Source: Tubulanus polymorphus (lineage: Eukaryota; Nemertea; Palaeonemertea; Tubulaniformes; Tubulanidae). Taken from it: DNA of 64,000 bases. The DNA lies in contig NC_134032.1 in NCBI RefSeq assembly GCF_964204645.1, positions 14,996,275 through 15,060,274 on the forward strand. The letters are read 5' to 3'. Each line of letters begins with the position of its first letter. Positions within the stretch are counted from its first letter, which is position 1. The translations under genes were made by a program, and so were the position numbers. Positions 46,746-57,357 of the stretch are shown here, piece after piece. A model generated the notes under the pieces. That model had not been told where the DNA came from. It was given only the letters and a program-made list of their open reading frames with translations, and did no database searches.

Positions 46746-46984
46746 AGCACAAATGTCGATTACTCAACACGAAGTCTGTGAAACGAATGATTCGATCAGC
46801 TGACCGCTGGTCACTGTCCAGTAACCCGCACCAGCCTCAACCAATCAACACGCGTATTCATACATTTCCCATTCAAAACCAGAAATGCAGATTACCAAAG
46901 CGGAAGTAGTACCTGTAGACTGGTTACCGGTCTGTAGGTGGCGCAGAATTTGACTAGACTGGTTACCTGTCCCATTCTAATAGA

Positions 46985-47045
46985 CTGGTTGCCTGTCCCA
47001 TTCAATATCTAATTGAAGATAAAGACCGGCAACCAGTCTATTACT
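46985..47045. other. Imperfect hairpin
   Basis: AATAGACTGGTTGCC at about 46979-46993 pairs with GGCAACCAGTCTATTA at about 47027-47042, giving a 14-15-bp stem. The TAGACTGGTTACC motif also occurs at 46917 and 46963, so this may be a small transposon end. Confidence 0.45.
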
Positions 47046-47139
47046 TACAATTGATCACCCTCGCTTGCCAGGGTCTGATTGCCGCTCGCCGGAGCTCATG
47101 CCACTTCAGTCCCTGGCCGCAAACCCCTTATTGGTCTAT

Positions 47140-47225
47140 GCAACTTGATGCGTTGCTGGAAGTTGGAGGATTCGTGTGCGTTGCTGGAAGTTGGAGGATT
47201 CGTGTGCGTTGCTGGTGCTTGGAGA
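47140..47225 (+). repeat. ~28-bp minisatellite
   Basis: Three copies of GCGTTGCTGGAAGTTGGAGG + ATTCGTGT. Confidence 0.8.
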
Positions 47226-47394
47226 ACTATTATGCGTGCTTGTTTAGTTCTAAGTCAGTTTTTTTTCAATTCTTGTGAATTCTTAAGAAATTTAATCAAG
47301 AAATTTGATATTCGTTTAATATGTATTGTGTCCCTTCGATTTACTGATGTTGTTAACCTTGTTCACCCTGTTGACGCCCTGTTCATCCTATCCT

Positions 47395-47575
47395 CTATTC
47401 AGCATCAGGACCACTCTAAATCAGCATCAGTTATTTCTGGGTTCGAACCCAGAAAACGTATGCACATCCTCTATACAACATCAGGACCACTCGGAACCAG
47501 CATCAGTAATTACTGAGTTCGAACCTGGGACACCCCTGTGCATCCTCTATACAGCATCAGGACCACTCTGCATCA
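47395..47575 (+). repeat. 76-bp family, 2-3 copies
   Basis: CATCCTCTATTCAGCATCAG and GGGTTCGAACCC in the same orientation as the 7.7-kb array. Confidence 0.8.
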
Positions 47576-47639
47576 TTACTTATTACATTTAAAAAAAACC
47601 AGTTCTATTTTTTATTCCGGTAGATGGCATATTTGACAA

Positions 47640-47915
47640 TGTGGTCAATATCAATTACTTCTTCCATCATGATAAGCACATACAACAGATTGAGAACTTT
47701 CAGAAGTTTTTCAATTGCATCTTACGACAAACTAGAACCGGAACTTTAACAAGTTTTTTTTTTCAAATGCATCATATACGACAGTTTGAGAACTATAAGT
47801 TCTTTGAATTGCATCTTACGACAGACTAGAACTTTTACAAGTTCTTTTTTCAAATGCATCATATACGACAGTTTGAGAACTTTAATAAGAACTTTGAGAA
47901 CTTTAGTCGTGGAAC
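47640..47915 (+). repeat. Short diverged duplications
   Basis: GCATCATATACGACAGTTTG and GCATCTTACGACARACTAGA each recur two or three times. No gene seen. Confidence 0.6.
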
Positions 47916-47943
47916 ACGTCCATGCCGGGCCACCTCGCCGATA

Positions 47944-49008
47944 TCACATTGTCTTAGGAATTTTTTTACAAAACTTAAAAGAAAACTATTAAATCATATG
48001 ATAATACAATATTATATCGGACATGATGGGCCTCCACTAAAGTCCACCATTCTGGCTTGCCAGATTTCATTTTCCTTTTTTACAAAATTATCTGATTCTG
48101 TTTATTTTTTCAAAATGAATTACCATGAAAGCAGTAAATTTGAACTTACCTTTTCATATGGTCTTTTTCGACTACTTTTCTTTTTCGCTTTAGGCATCTA
48201 GAAAAATAAATGAAATTGTTAAATCATTTTAAATTACAATATTATCAGACATGAGTTATGCAGAGTTTAGTTACACCGGTCTGAGTTGTGTTACTGGTTG
48301 TAAGCTAATTTAAACAGTAAAGTCTTAAACACATTAGCAAAATGGACTAGTTACCGATTTAAACTTACTGGTTGGAACGACCGCTCACCTATCCGGTCCA
48401 AGTTGGCCTGTTGCTCGGCCCGCTCATTTAAATGCCGGCGTCTGGTTCGCTAGAAAAGAGTAAAAGTATTCATGCAATGACAACCAAACTGAACGACAGA
48501 TTTGATAAACAATTAGTATCATCTATACATCATTTTACAGAATATTGATATTTAGTGGAACGATACACTTTGCCGATCCACAACAATTTCACCAACATTA
48601 TCTTAAATTTCTTTTCTTTTTTTTTGGATTTTCGTAAGCAATTCGAATGAAAAAGAAATGGTCTATTTAGACTCGGTATTTAACATGGATGGTATGAATA
48701 AATCAATATATTGATACAACTATGTACAAAATAGTGTCGGTCACCGTTAAGAAGAATTGGGCCATTAAATTTGAACTTACAGGACTGTAAGGTGAAGACA
48801 TGGCCGCTGGGCCACCCTTCCACAATCTTCGTGTTTTTGGCATTTTTGCTGAGCTTCTTTCAATAAAAGCTTGGTCTGTTTCATTAAGACGTTTAAAGTT
48901 GATTTTTATTTGTGGGCTCTTGATCTGATAAATCAAATCAATGTTTATGATGAGGGGTATCTGAAAACTTACTCCCTTGTGCGCCGAAATAGGCTCGTGT
49001 TTAATTGT
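47944..49008 (-). CDS. Family A, copy 1 (chimeric first exon, frameshifted last exon)
   Basis: Unknown protein. Exons on the minus strand: 49008-48781 (228 nt), 48449-48369 (81), 48197-48150 (48) and 47973-47944. All are phase 0 with acceptors like TTTTCTAG and donors GTAAGT. Unlike other copies, the first exon is continuous from TIKHEPISAHKG through NETDQAFIERSSAKMPKTRR to MSSPYSP, because the ~0.6-kb segment separating these parts elsewhere is absent. Translation could start at MSSPYSP (48801) or upstream. The last exon has an extra base near 47965, changing FCKKCLTQ to FCKKIPKTM and a stop. Either the ancestral long form or a deletion fusion, probably a damaged copy at the array end. Confidence 0.5.
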
Positions 49009-49362
49009 CTTTAAAAATAGAGAATAGAAAAATACTTGAATCAAACTATAGTTCATTTAACTATAGAACCAACGGGGTCTAGAGAGATTTTACTGAAAAC
49101 TTGGTCTCTCGTTGGGAACCATCTTATTTCCTTTTTCATTTAGTATCTAATTTAATTATCATCAGGATCTCGCACAATTTGATGCAGTTCTCCGGTTTAT
49201 GGCGTGATGCCAAGTGTTGAAATTCAATATTTCTATTGGTTCAACAAAATTCTTCCTAACGCGGAACCTTTTCATAATTAAGCTACAGCTTGATGTTATA
49301 GCTATATAGAAAGATAGCTAGTAGTTTCGCATGTTCAGGACTTTACTGATACTTGTACTTAC

Positions 49363-50092
49363 AGCAGTAGTTAACGGAGATACTGACATCGACTTTGAAC
49401 TCTAGAAAAGACAACAATATAATAACTTTTATTTTCCCTCGAATTACAACACGATTATACATAAACACATCAGTCAAATTCACTAAGGGTTGAATTTTCA
49501 AACTTCTTTATTCCGAGGTTAAAGGAGGAAGTTTTGAAATCAGCAGTAGAATTGTAGAGAAGATAAAATGAGTTAAAAATGATAAAAAATATAAATTTAC
49601 AGAACACAATTTTAAGTTACTGAGGCCGAGTAGCTGGATTTGAGATCCGTCCAGTTGCTTCCCTGCTCATGTCGGTTATCAACTGCACCGGCTCAGATGG
49701 CCAAATGATGGACATTTTGAGAATAGACCTAAATTATTACGAACAAATATATTTCTTGTCGCTAGTCGGCTTATGTCGAACCAATAGAGCAGCAACTGGC
49801 GGCCTCTCGTAGGCCACTAGTTGCCACTAATCGGCGATAAACCCTGTTGCGTCAGTAGGCGTCAGTCGCTTGTCGAATCTATTATCAGTTAGATAATTCA
49901 CTGAAACTGGCTTAGACCCACTGTACTTAAAAACATCAAACTAGAATTATTATAACTTACTGGTGACAACCTTTCAAAAGGCGTTGGCACGCGCGCGTGG
50001 CCAAATTCTGGGCCGGAGGATAGGTGTTCTAGAAAAAATGAAATTATTTCATATAAATGAAAAATATACAAATTTACAGAACACAATTTCAT
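49363..50092 (-). CDS. Family B mini-exons, copy 1 (run into family A copy 1)
   Basis: Unknown. Minus-strand exon 50028-49961 (acceptor TTTTTTCTAG, donor CCA/GTAAGT; frame HLSSGPEFGHARVPTPFERL-SP) may extend up to an in-frame ATG at 50092 (MKLCSVNLYIFHLYEI..., hydrophobic). Exon 49401-49363 encodes SSKSMSVSPLTTA. The next exon downstream, 49008-48781, is that of family A copy 1, so here B could splice in frame into A. The 68-nt exon has phase 1 in, phase 0 out unless translation starts at 50092. Confidence 0.4.
49617..49715 (-). CDS. Small conserved ORF, 32 aa, in long units
   Basis: ATG at 49715: MSIIWPSEPVQLITDMSREA ... NPATRPQ, then a stop. Copies at 56720-56818, 59483-59581 and 62256-62354 keep the frame. 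The one coding difference seen (62288) is silent (GAA/GAG). No clear splice sites. It may be a free-standing microprotein, part of an exon, or chance. Confidence 0.25.
   Translation of the reverse strand: MSIIWPSEPVQLITDMSREATGRISNPATRPQ
49770..49880. other. Hairpin-forming segment in long units
   Basis: GCAACTGGCGGCC and GGCCACTAGTTGC form a 13-bp imperfect stem with a 7-nt loop, flanked by CTAGTCGGC and the partly complementary ACTAATCGGCG. It recurs in each long unit (about 56870-56985, 59635-59745 and 62400-62515). It may be a MITE relic captured in the unit. Confidence 0.45.
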
Positions 50093-50254
50093 GCTACAAT
50101 CAGGCCACAGAGTGAGTTATATTGAATATTCATATCAAATCTATCTAAACTTGTCAGTGAGATGAACTGTAAGCATTCATCTACTGTAAAGGCCCCCCAC
50201 AGACACTAGGGGAATTGAGACGCTGAAAATTCATGTCTTAAGATGTGTCTGTTA

Positions 50255-50957
50255 CTACAACTTAGTTGTTTGATTTAACGAGGGAATTCCATAAACTAAC
50301 AAAAAAGGAATAATCAGCTTGAACCGCGGTCTTTTTCTAGAACTCTTCTTTTTAGCTTTAGGCATCTAGAAAAATAAATGAAATTGTTAAATCATTTTAA
50401 ATTACAATATTATCAGACATGAGTTATGCAGAGTTTAGTTACACCGGTCTGAGTTGTGTTACTGGTTGTCAGCTAATTTAAACAGTAAAGTCTTAAACAC
50501 ATTAGCAAAGTGGACTAGTTACCGATTTAAACTTACTGGTTGGAACGACCGCTCTCCTATCCGGTCCAAGTTGGCCTGTTGCTCGGCCCGCTCATTTAAA
50601 TGCCGGCGTCTGGTTCGCTAGAAAAGAGAAAGTATTCACGCAATGACAACCAAACATTTGATAAACAATTAGTATCATCTATACATCATTTTACAGAATA
50701 TTGATATTTAGTGGAACGATACACTTTGCCGATCCACAACAATTTCACCAACATTATCTTAAATTTCTTTTCTTTTTTTTTTGATTTTCGTAAGCAATTC
50801 GAATGAAAAAGAAATGGTCTATTTAGACTCGGTATTTAACATGGATGGTATGAATAAATCAATATATTGATACAACTATGTACAAAATAGTGTCGGTCAC
50901 CGTGGAGAAGAATTGGGCCATTAAATTTGAACTTACAGGACTGTAAGGTGAAGACAT
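50255..50957 (-). CDS. Family A, copy 2 (long-type 3' exon)
   Basis: Unknown small basic protein, ~70 aa. Exons 50957-50937 (MSSPYSP; ATG in good context GCGGCCATG), 50617-50537 (27 codons, begins RTRRRHLNERAEQQ), 50365-50255 (begins MPKAKKKSSRKRPRF, ends NQTTKL, stop TAG). Phase-0 junctions, introns 319 and 171 nt. The last exon lacks the donor found in copies 1, 3 and 4 and reads through into a hydrophobic stretch (LIIPFLLVYGIP). TATAAAG lies 97 nt upstream of the ATG. An out-of-frame upstream ATG (TTAATGAAG) precedes the start. Lys/Arg clusters suggest nuclear localisation, but this is inference. Confidence 0.6.
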
Positions 50958-51053
50958 GGCCGCTGGGCCACCCTCCCACAATCTTCATTAATTCGTATTT
51001 CAACTCTTTAATTTGTATTTCAAATTAATGAAAAATATTTAGTTAAAATCACA

Positions 51054-51060
51054 CTTTATA
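51054..51060 (-). promoter_or_regulatory. TATA box of family A copy 2
   Basis: TATAAAG on the minus strand in CAGTATAAAGTGTG, 97 nt before the ATG, with ATTGGG just upstream. Conserved at the same place in copies 3-7. Confidence 0.5.
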
Positions 51061-51494
51061 CTGATACCCAATAAACCACTGACTGATGCAAAATATCGAG
51101 AGTAAAATTATAACTTGCGTGTCTTATGGGTGGAGACGGCAATGCTGATTTCATTGAACATAGTTCAGGTATGTGTCCTGTCAGCTATGCGTCAATCTAT
51201 GGGTTATATCTAGCTTATCAAAGGCAGGTGATTGGAAAGGTTCCATCACACACTCTCCTTTGATAAGTTTCCTAGAGTGTCTGGGCTTTAAAGGGTTACT
51301 TGGACTTTGATTTTTACCTTTGAGTTGTCCTGGGGATGACTTTAAATTGCCCTCATTTTAAACTGGATACTGGGCGTGAAATTTATTAGAGGTTGAATTT
51401 TCAAACATCTTTATTCGGAGGTTAAGAATTTCGAAGTCAGCAGTAAAATTCTAGAAATGATAAAATAAGTTCAAAATAATGAAAAATATGAATA

Positions 51495-51767
51495 TCACCG
51501 TTTAAAATTTAAGGAACCTCTTTTTAAGCTACAATCGGGCTGCATTTTCCGTGTGAGAAACTGTTCTTCTTGTAGAGTGGAATTCTAGAAAATATAAAAT
51601 GATTTATAAAATTGATGAAATGTGACTAAGTTTTCTTACAGAAATCCATAATTTAAGGTGCCTTTGTGAAACGTATGTTTTTTCGATTACATAAATTAAA
51701 TCAATGTTTATGATGAGGGGTATCTGAAAACTTACTTGTGCGCCGAAATAGGCTCGTGTTTAATTGT
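51495..51767 (-). pseudogene. Family B exons, short unit 1, with 4-nt deletion
   Basis: Exon 51767-51736 (TIKHEPISAHK...) has lost four bases next to the donor relative to other copies, shifting the frame. Terminal exon 51584-51495 (starts NSTLQEEQFLTRKMQPDC, ends LNFKR, stop TGA) is intact. AATAAA-type signals follow at about 51410 and 51385 (minus). Confidence 0.4.
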
Positions 51768-52070
51768 CTTTAAAAATAGAGAATAGAAAAATACTTGAAT
51801 CAAACTATAGTTCATTTAACTATAGAACCAACGGGGTCTAGAGAAATTTTACTGAAAACTTGGTCTCTCGTTGGGAACCAACTTATTTCCTTTTTCATTT
51901 AGTATCTAATTTAATTATCATCAGGATCTCGCACAATTTGATGCAGTTCTCCGGTTTATGGCGTGATGGAAAATTCATAGAAAGTTATACATAGTTCGTC
52001 TTAAATCAAATTAATAGGAAGTTCATAAACATTTTGTCTTTTGTAAAGCACAGCAATTATCTTATATAGT

Positions 52071-52090
52071 TCTGCACTACATATGCAAAT
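52071..52090 (-). promoter_or_regulatory. Octamer + TATA block, short unit 1
   Basis: On the minus strand ATTTGCAT (52090-52083) is followed after 4 nt by the spacer that leads to TATATAAG (52078-52071). It lies after the terminal exon of family A copy 3 and upstream of family B exons. Octamer plus TATA arrangement is typical of some polymerase II promoters (for example histone H2B), but function here is inferred. Confidence 0.4.
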
Positions 52091-52183
52091 GAATTATTAT
52101 ATTATCATCTTGTGCTCATTGTGGCTCCATCTGTGCCCTAGCTGATACATGGGGCGCGGGCGAGGATCCATCAAACACACCCA

Positions 52184-53125
52184 TCAGCTGTCTTTCTTCG
52201 GGCTGTTCCCTATGTCAGGGTTCTCTAGTCGTGGAACACGTCCATGCCGGGCCACCTCGCCGATATCACATTGTGTTAGGCATTTTTTACAAAACTTAAA
52301 AGAAAACTATTAAATCATATGATAATACAATATTATATCGGACATGATGGGCCTCCACTAAAGTCCACCATTCTGGCTTGCCAGATTTCCTTTTCCTTTT
52401 TTACAAAATTATCTGATTCTGTTTATTTTTTTCAAAATGAATTACGATGAAAGCAGTAAATTTGAACTTGCCTTTTCATATGGTCTTTTTCGACTACTTT
52501 TCTTCTTCGCTTTAGGCATCTAGAAAAATAAATGAAATTATTAAATCATTTTGAAATACAATATTATCAGACATGAGTTATGCAGAGTTTAGTTACACTG
52601 GTCTGAGTTGTGTTACTGGTTGTCAGCTAATTTAAACAGGAAAGTCTTAAACACATTATTAGCAAAATGGACTAGTTACCGATTTAAACTTACTGGTTGA
52701 AACGACTGCTCTCCTATCCGGTCCAAGTTGGCCTGTTGCTCGGCCCTCTCATTTAAATGCCGGCGTCTGGTTCGCTAGAAAAGAGAAAGTATTCACGCAA
52801 AGACAACCAAACTGAACGACAGAATTGATAAACAATTAGTATCATCTATACATCATTTTACAGAATATTGATATTTAGTGGAACGATACACTTTGCCGAT
52901 CCACAACAATTTCACCAACATTATCTTAAATTTCTTTTCTTTTTTTTTTGGATTTTCGTAAGCAATTCGAATGAAAAAGAAATGGTCTATTTAGACTCGG
53001 TATTTAACATGGATGGTATGAATAAATCAATATATTGATACAACTATGTACAAAATAGTGTCGGTCACCGTGGAGAAGAATTGGGCCTTTAAATTTGAAC
53101 TTACAGGACTGTAAGGTGAAGACAT
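52184..53125 (-). CDS. Family A, copy 3 (Cys-type 3' exon, GC donor)
   Basis: Predicted 86-aa protein. Exons 53125-53105 (MSSPYSP), 52774-52694 (27 codons), 52519-52472 (MPKAKKKSSRKRPYEK) and 52294-52184 (FCKKCLTQCDIGEVARHG ..., stop TGA). Introns 330, 174 and 177 nt, all phase 0. The third exon uses a GC donor (GAAAAG/GCAAGTTC), which is functional in many animals if the rest is consensus, as here. Synonymous differences from copy 1 include GCG AAG for GCG AAA. One replacement in the 81-nt exon (R to Q) and one in the last (V to E against copy 4). Confidence 0.65.
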
Positions 53126-53221
53126 GGCCGCTGGGCCACCCTCCCACAATCTTCATTAATTCGTATTTCAACTCTTTAATTTGTATTTCAAATTAATGAA
53201 AAATATTTAGTTAAAATCACA

Positions 53222-53228
53222 CTTTATA
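53222..53228 (-). promoter_or_regulatory. TATA box of family A copy 3
   Basis: TATAAAG on the minus strand, same spacing as in copy 2. Confidence 0.5.
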
Positions 53229-53662
53229 CTGATACCCAATAAACCACTGACTGATGCAAAATATCGAGAGTAAAATTATAACTTGCGTGTCTTATGGGTG
53301 GAGACGGCAGTGCTGATTTCATTGAACATAGTTCAGGTATGTGTCCTGTCAGCTATGCGTCAATCTATGGGTTATATCTAGCTTATCAAAGGCAGGTGAT
53401 GGGAAAGGTGCCATCACACACTCTCCTTTGATAAGTTTCCTAGAGTGTCTGGGCTTTAAAGGGTTACTTGGACTTTGATTTTTACCTTTGAGTTGTCCTG
53501 GGGATGACTTTAAATTGCCCTCATTTTAAACTGGATACTGGGCGTGAAATTTATTAGAGGTTGAATTTTCAAACATCTTTATTCGGAGGTTAAGAATTTC
53601 GAAGTCAGCAGTAAAATTCTAGAAAAGATAAAATAAGTTCAAAATAATGAAAAATATGAATA

Positions 53663-53939
53663 TCACCGTTTAAAATTTAAGGAACCTCTTTTTAAGCTAC
53701 AATCGGGCTGCATTTTCCGTGTGAGAAACTGTTCTTCTTGTAGAGTGGAATTCTAGAAAATATAAAATGATTTATAAAATTGATGATATGTGACTAAGTT
53801 TTCTTACAGAAATCCATAATTTAAGGTGCCTTTGTGAAACGTATGTTTTTTCGATTACATAAATCAAATCAATGTTTATGATGAGGGGTATCTGAAAACT
53901 TACTCCCTTGTGCGCCGAAATAGGCTCGTGTTTAATTGT
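53663..53939 (-). CDS. Family B exons, short unit 2
   Basis: Exon 53939-53904 (TIKHEPISAHKG, donor GGGA/GTAAGT), or the longer 53939-53808 version (132 nt, donor TTTCT/GTAAGA; both are multiples of three), then terminal exon 53752-53663 (29 codons + stop). The 55-nt intron between the long form and the terminal exon ends TATTTTCTAG. An in-frame ATG at 53987 (MNYSLIQVFF) lies just upstream. Octamer/TATA block at 54233-54262 could be its promoter. Function unknown. Confidence 0.4.
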
Positions 53940-54232
53940 CTTTAAAAATAGAGAATAGAAAAATACTTGAATCAAACTATAGTTCATTTAACTATAGAAC
54001 CAACGGGGTCTAGAGAGATTTTACTGAAAGCTTGGTCTCTCGTTGGGAACCATCTTATTTCCTTTTTTATTTAGTATCTAATTTAATTATCATCAGGATC
54101 TCGCACAATTTGATGCAGTTCTCCGGTTTATGGTGTGATGGAAAATTCATAGAAAGTTATACATAGTTTGTCTTAAATCAAATTAATAGGAAGTTCATAA
54201 ACATTTTGTCTTTTGTAAAGCACAGCAATTAT

Positions 54233-54262
54233 CTTATATAGTTCTGCACTACATATGCAAAT
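54233..54262 (-). promoter_or_regulatory. Octamer + TATA block, short unit 2
   Basis: ATTTGCAT at 54262-54255 and TATATAAG at 54240-54233, minus strand. Conserved also in the decayed unit (45451-45422). Confidence 0.4.
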
Positions 54263-54355
54263 GAATTATTATATTATCATCTTGTGCTCATTGTGGCTCC
54301 ATCTGTGCCCTAGCTGATACATGGGGCGCGGGCGAGGATCCATCAAACACGCCCA

Positions 54356-55300
54356 TCAGCTGTCTTTCTTCGGGCTGTTCCCTATGTCAGGGTTCACTAG
54401 TCGTGGAACACGTCCATGCCGGGCCACCTCGCCGATATCACATTGTGTTAGGCATTTTTTACAAAACTTAAAAGAAAACTATTAAATCATATGATAATAT
54501 AATATTATATCGGACATGATGGGCCTCAACTAAAGTCCTCCACTAAAGTCCACCATTCTGGCTTGCCAGATTTCATTTTACTTTTTTTTTAAATTATCTG
54601 ATTCTGTTTATTTTTTCAAAATGAATTACCATGAAAGCAGTAAATTTGAACTTACCTTTTCATACGGTCTTTTTCTAGAACTCTTCTTTTTAGCTTTAGG
54701 CATCTAGAAAAATAAATGAAATTATTAAATCATTTTGAAATACAATATTATCAGACATGAGTTATGCAGAGTTTAGTTACACCGGTCTGAGTTGTGTTAC
54801 TGGTTGTCAGCTAATTTAAACAGGAAAGTCTTAAACACATTATTAGCAAAATGGACTAGTTACCGATTTAAACTTACTGGTTGAAACGACTGCTCTCCTA
54901 TCCGGTCCAAGTTGGCCTGTTGCTCGGCCCTCTCATTTAAATGCCGGCGTCTGGTTCGCTAGAAAAGAGTGAAAGTATTCACGCAATGACAACCAAACAT
55001 TTGATAAACAATTAGTATCATCTACACATCATTTTACAGAATATTGATATTTAGTGGAACGATACACTTTGCCGATCCACAACAATTTCACCAACATTAT
55101 CTTAAATTTCTTTTCTTTTTTTTTGGATTTTCGTAAGCAATTCGAATGAAAAAGAAATGGTCTATTTAGACTCGGTATTTAACATGGATGGTATGAATAA
55201 ATCAATATATTGATACAACTATGTACAAAATAGTGTCGGTCACCGTGGAGAAGAATTGGGCCATTAAATTTGAACTTACAGGACTGTAAGGTGAAGACAT
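54356..55300 (-). CDS. Family A, copy 4 (Cys-type 3' exon, intact)
   Basis: The most intact copy: exons 55300-55280, 54958-54878, 54703-54656 and 54466-54356, phase 0, donors GTAAGT, acceptors TTTTCTAG, TTTTTCTAG and TTCTTTTAAG. Product 86 aa: MSSPYSP, a 27-residue charged segment, MPKAKKKSSRKRPYEK, then a 36-residue tail with three Cys (FCKKCLTQC) ending NSPKKDS. The 48-nt exon encodes the same peptide as copies 1 and 3 with up to seven nucleotide differences (GCT, AAG, TCT AGA, CCG), all silent. No homologue recognised; a small basic nuclear or DNA-binding peptide is only a guess. Confidence 0.7.
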
Positions 55301-55396
55301 GGCCGCTGGGCCACCCTCCCACAATCTTCATTAATTCGTATTTCAACTCTTTAATTTGTATTTCAAATTAATGAAAAATATTTAGTTAAAATCACA

Positions 55397-55403
55397 CTTT
55401 ATA
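55397..55403 (-). promoter_or_regulatory. TATA box of family A copy 4
   Basis: TATAAAG on the minus strand, 97 nt before the ATG at 55300. Confidence 0.5.
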
Positions 55404-55837
55404 CTGATACCCAATAAACCACTGACTGATGCAAAATATCGAGAGTAAAATTATAACTTGCGTGTCTTATGGGTGGAGACGGCAGTGCTGATTTCATTGA
55501 ACATAGTTCAGGTATGTGTCCTGTCAGCTATGCGTCAATCTATGGGTTATATCTAGCTTATCAAAGGCAGGTGATGGGAAAGGTGCCATCACACACTCAC
55601 CATTGATAAGTTTCCTAGAGTGTCTGGGCTTTAAAGGGTTACTTGGACTTTGATTTTTACCTTCAAGTTGTCCTGGGGATGACTTTAAATTGCCCTCATT
55701 TTAAACTGGATACTGGGCGTGAAATTTATTAGAGGTTGAATTTTCAAACATCTTTATTCGGAGGTTAAGAATTTCGAAGTCAGCAGTAAAATTCTAGAAA
55801 TGATAAAATAAGTTCAAAATAATGAAAAATATGAATA

Positions 55838-57195
55838 TCACCGTTTAAAATTTAAGGAACCTCTTTTTAAGCTACAATCGGGCTGCATTTTCCGTGTGAG
55901 AAACTGTTCTTGTAGAGTGGAATTCTAGAAAATATAAAATGATTTATAAAATTGATGAAATGTGACTAAGTTTTCTTACAGAAATCCATAATTTAAGGTG
56001 CCTTTGTGAAACGTATGTTTTTTCGATTACATAAATCAAATCAATGTTTATGATGAGGGGTATCTGAAAACTTACTCCCTTATGCGCCGAAATAGGCTCG
56101 TGTTTAATTGTCTTTAAAAATAGAGAATAGAAAAATACTTGAATCAAACTATAGTTCATTTAACTATAGAACCAACGGGGTCTAGAGAAATTTTACTGAA
56201 AACTTGGTCTCTCGTTGGGAACCAACTTATTTCCTTTTTCATTTAGTATCTAATTTAATTATCATCAGGATCTCGCACAATTTGATGCAGTTCTCCGGTT
56301 TATGGCGTGATGCCAAGTGTTGAAATTCAATATTTCTATTGGTTCAACAAAATTCTTCCTAACGCGGAACCTTTTCATAATTAAGCTACAGCTTGATGTT
56401 ATAGCTATATAGAAAGATAGCTAGTAGTTTCGCATGTTCAGGACTTTACTGATACTTGTACTTACAGCAGTAGTTAACGGAGATACTGACATCGACTTTG
56501 AACTCTAGAAAAGACAACAATATAATAACTTTTATTTTCCCTCGAATTACAACACGATTATACATAAACACATCAGTCAAATTCACTAAGGGTTGAATTT
56601 TCAAACTTCTTTATTCCGAGGTTAAAGGAGGAAGTTTTGAAATCAGCAGTAGAATTGTAGAGAAGATAAAATGAGTTAAAAATGATAAAAAATATAAATT
56701 TACTGAACACAATTTTAAGCTACTGAGGCCGAGTAGCTGGATTTGAGATCCGTCCAGTTGCTTCCCTGCTCATGTCGGTTATCAACTGCACCGGCTCAGA
56801 TGGCCAAATGATGGACATTTTGAGAATAGACCTAAATTATTACGAACAAATATATTTCTTGTCGCTAGTCGGCTTATGTCGAACCGATAGAGCAGCAACT
56901 GGCGGCCTCTCGTAGGCCACTAGTTGCCACTAATCGGCGATAAACCCTGTTGCGTCAGTAGGCGTCAGTCGCTTGTCGAATCTATTATCAGTTAGATAAT
57001 TCACTGAAACTGGCTTAGACCCACTGTACTTAAAAACATCAAACTAGAATTATTATAACTTACTGGTGACAACCTTTCAAAAGGCGTTGGCACGCGCGCG
57101 CGGCCAAATTCTGGGCCGGAGGATAGGTGTTCTAGAAAAAATGAAATTATTTCATATAAATGAAAAATATACAAATTTACAGAACACAATTTCAT
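55838..57195 (-). CDS. Family B, long unit 1
   Basis: Exons 57131-57064 (or from ATG 57195), 56504-56466 (SSKSMSVSPLTTA), 56111-56076 (TIKHEPISAHKG) and 55924-55838 (NSTLQEQFLTRKM..., one codon shorter than in the other units, an in-frame 3-nt loss). Joined in phase 0 they give ~97 aa from the MKLCS start. H-to-R in the first exon relative to copy 1, silent CAC/CAT in the third. Confidence 0.45.
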
Positions 57196-57357
57196 GCTAC
57201 AATCAGGCCACAGAGTGAGTTATATTGAATATTCATATCAAATCTATCTAAACTTGTCAGTGAGATGAACTGTAAGCATTCATCTACTGTAAAGGCCCCC
57301 CACAGACACTAGGGGAATTGAGACGCTGAAAATTCATGTCTTAAGATGTGTCTGTTA

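Noticed and set aside
48973-49008. A 12-nt 'intron' GTAAGTTTTCAG after TIKHEPISAHKG
   Set aside because: Too short to be spliced. Read as an alternative donor with in-frame read-through instead.
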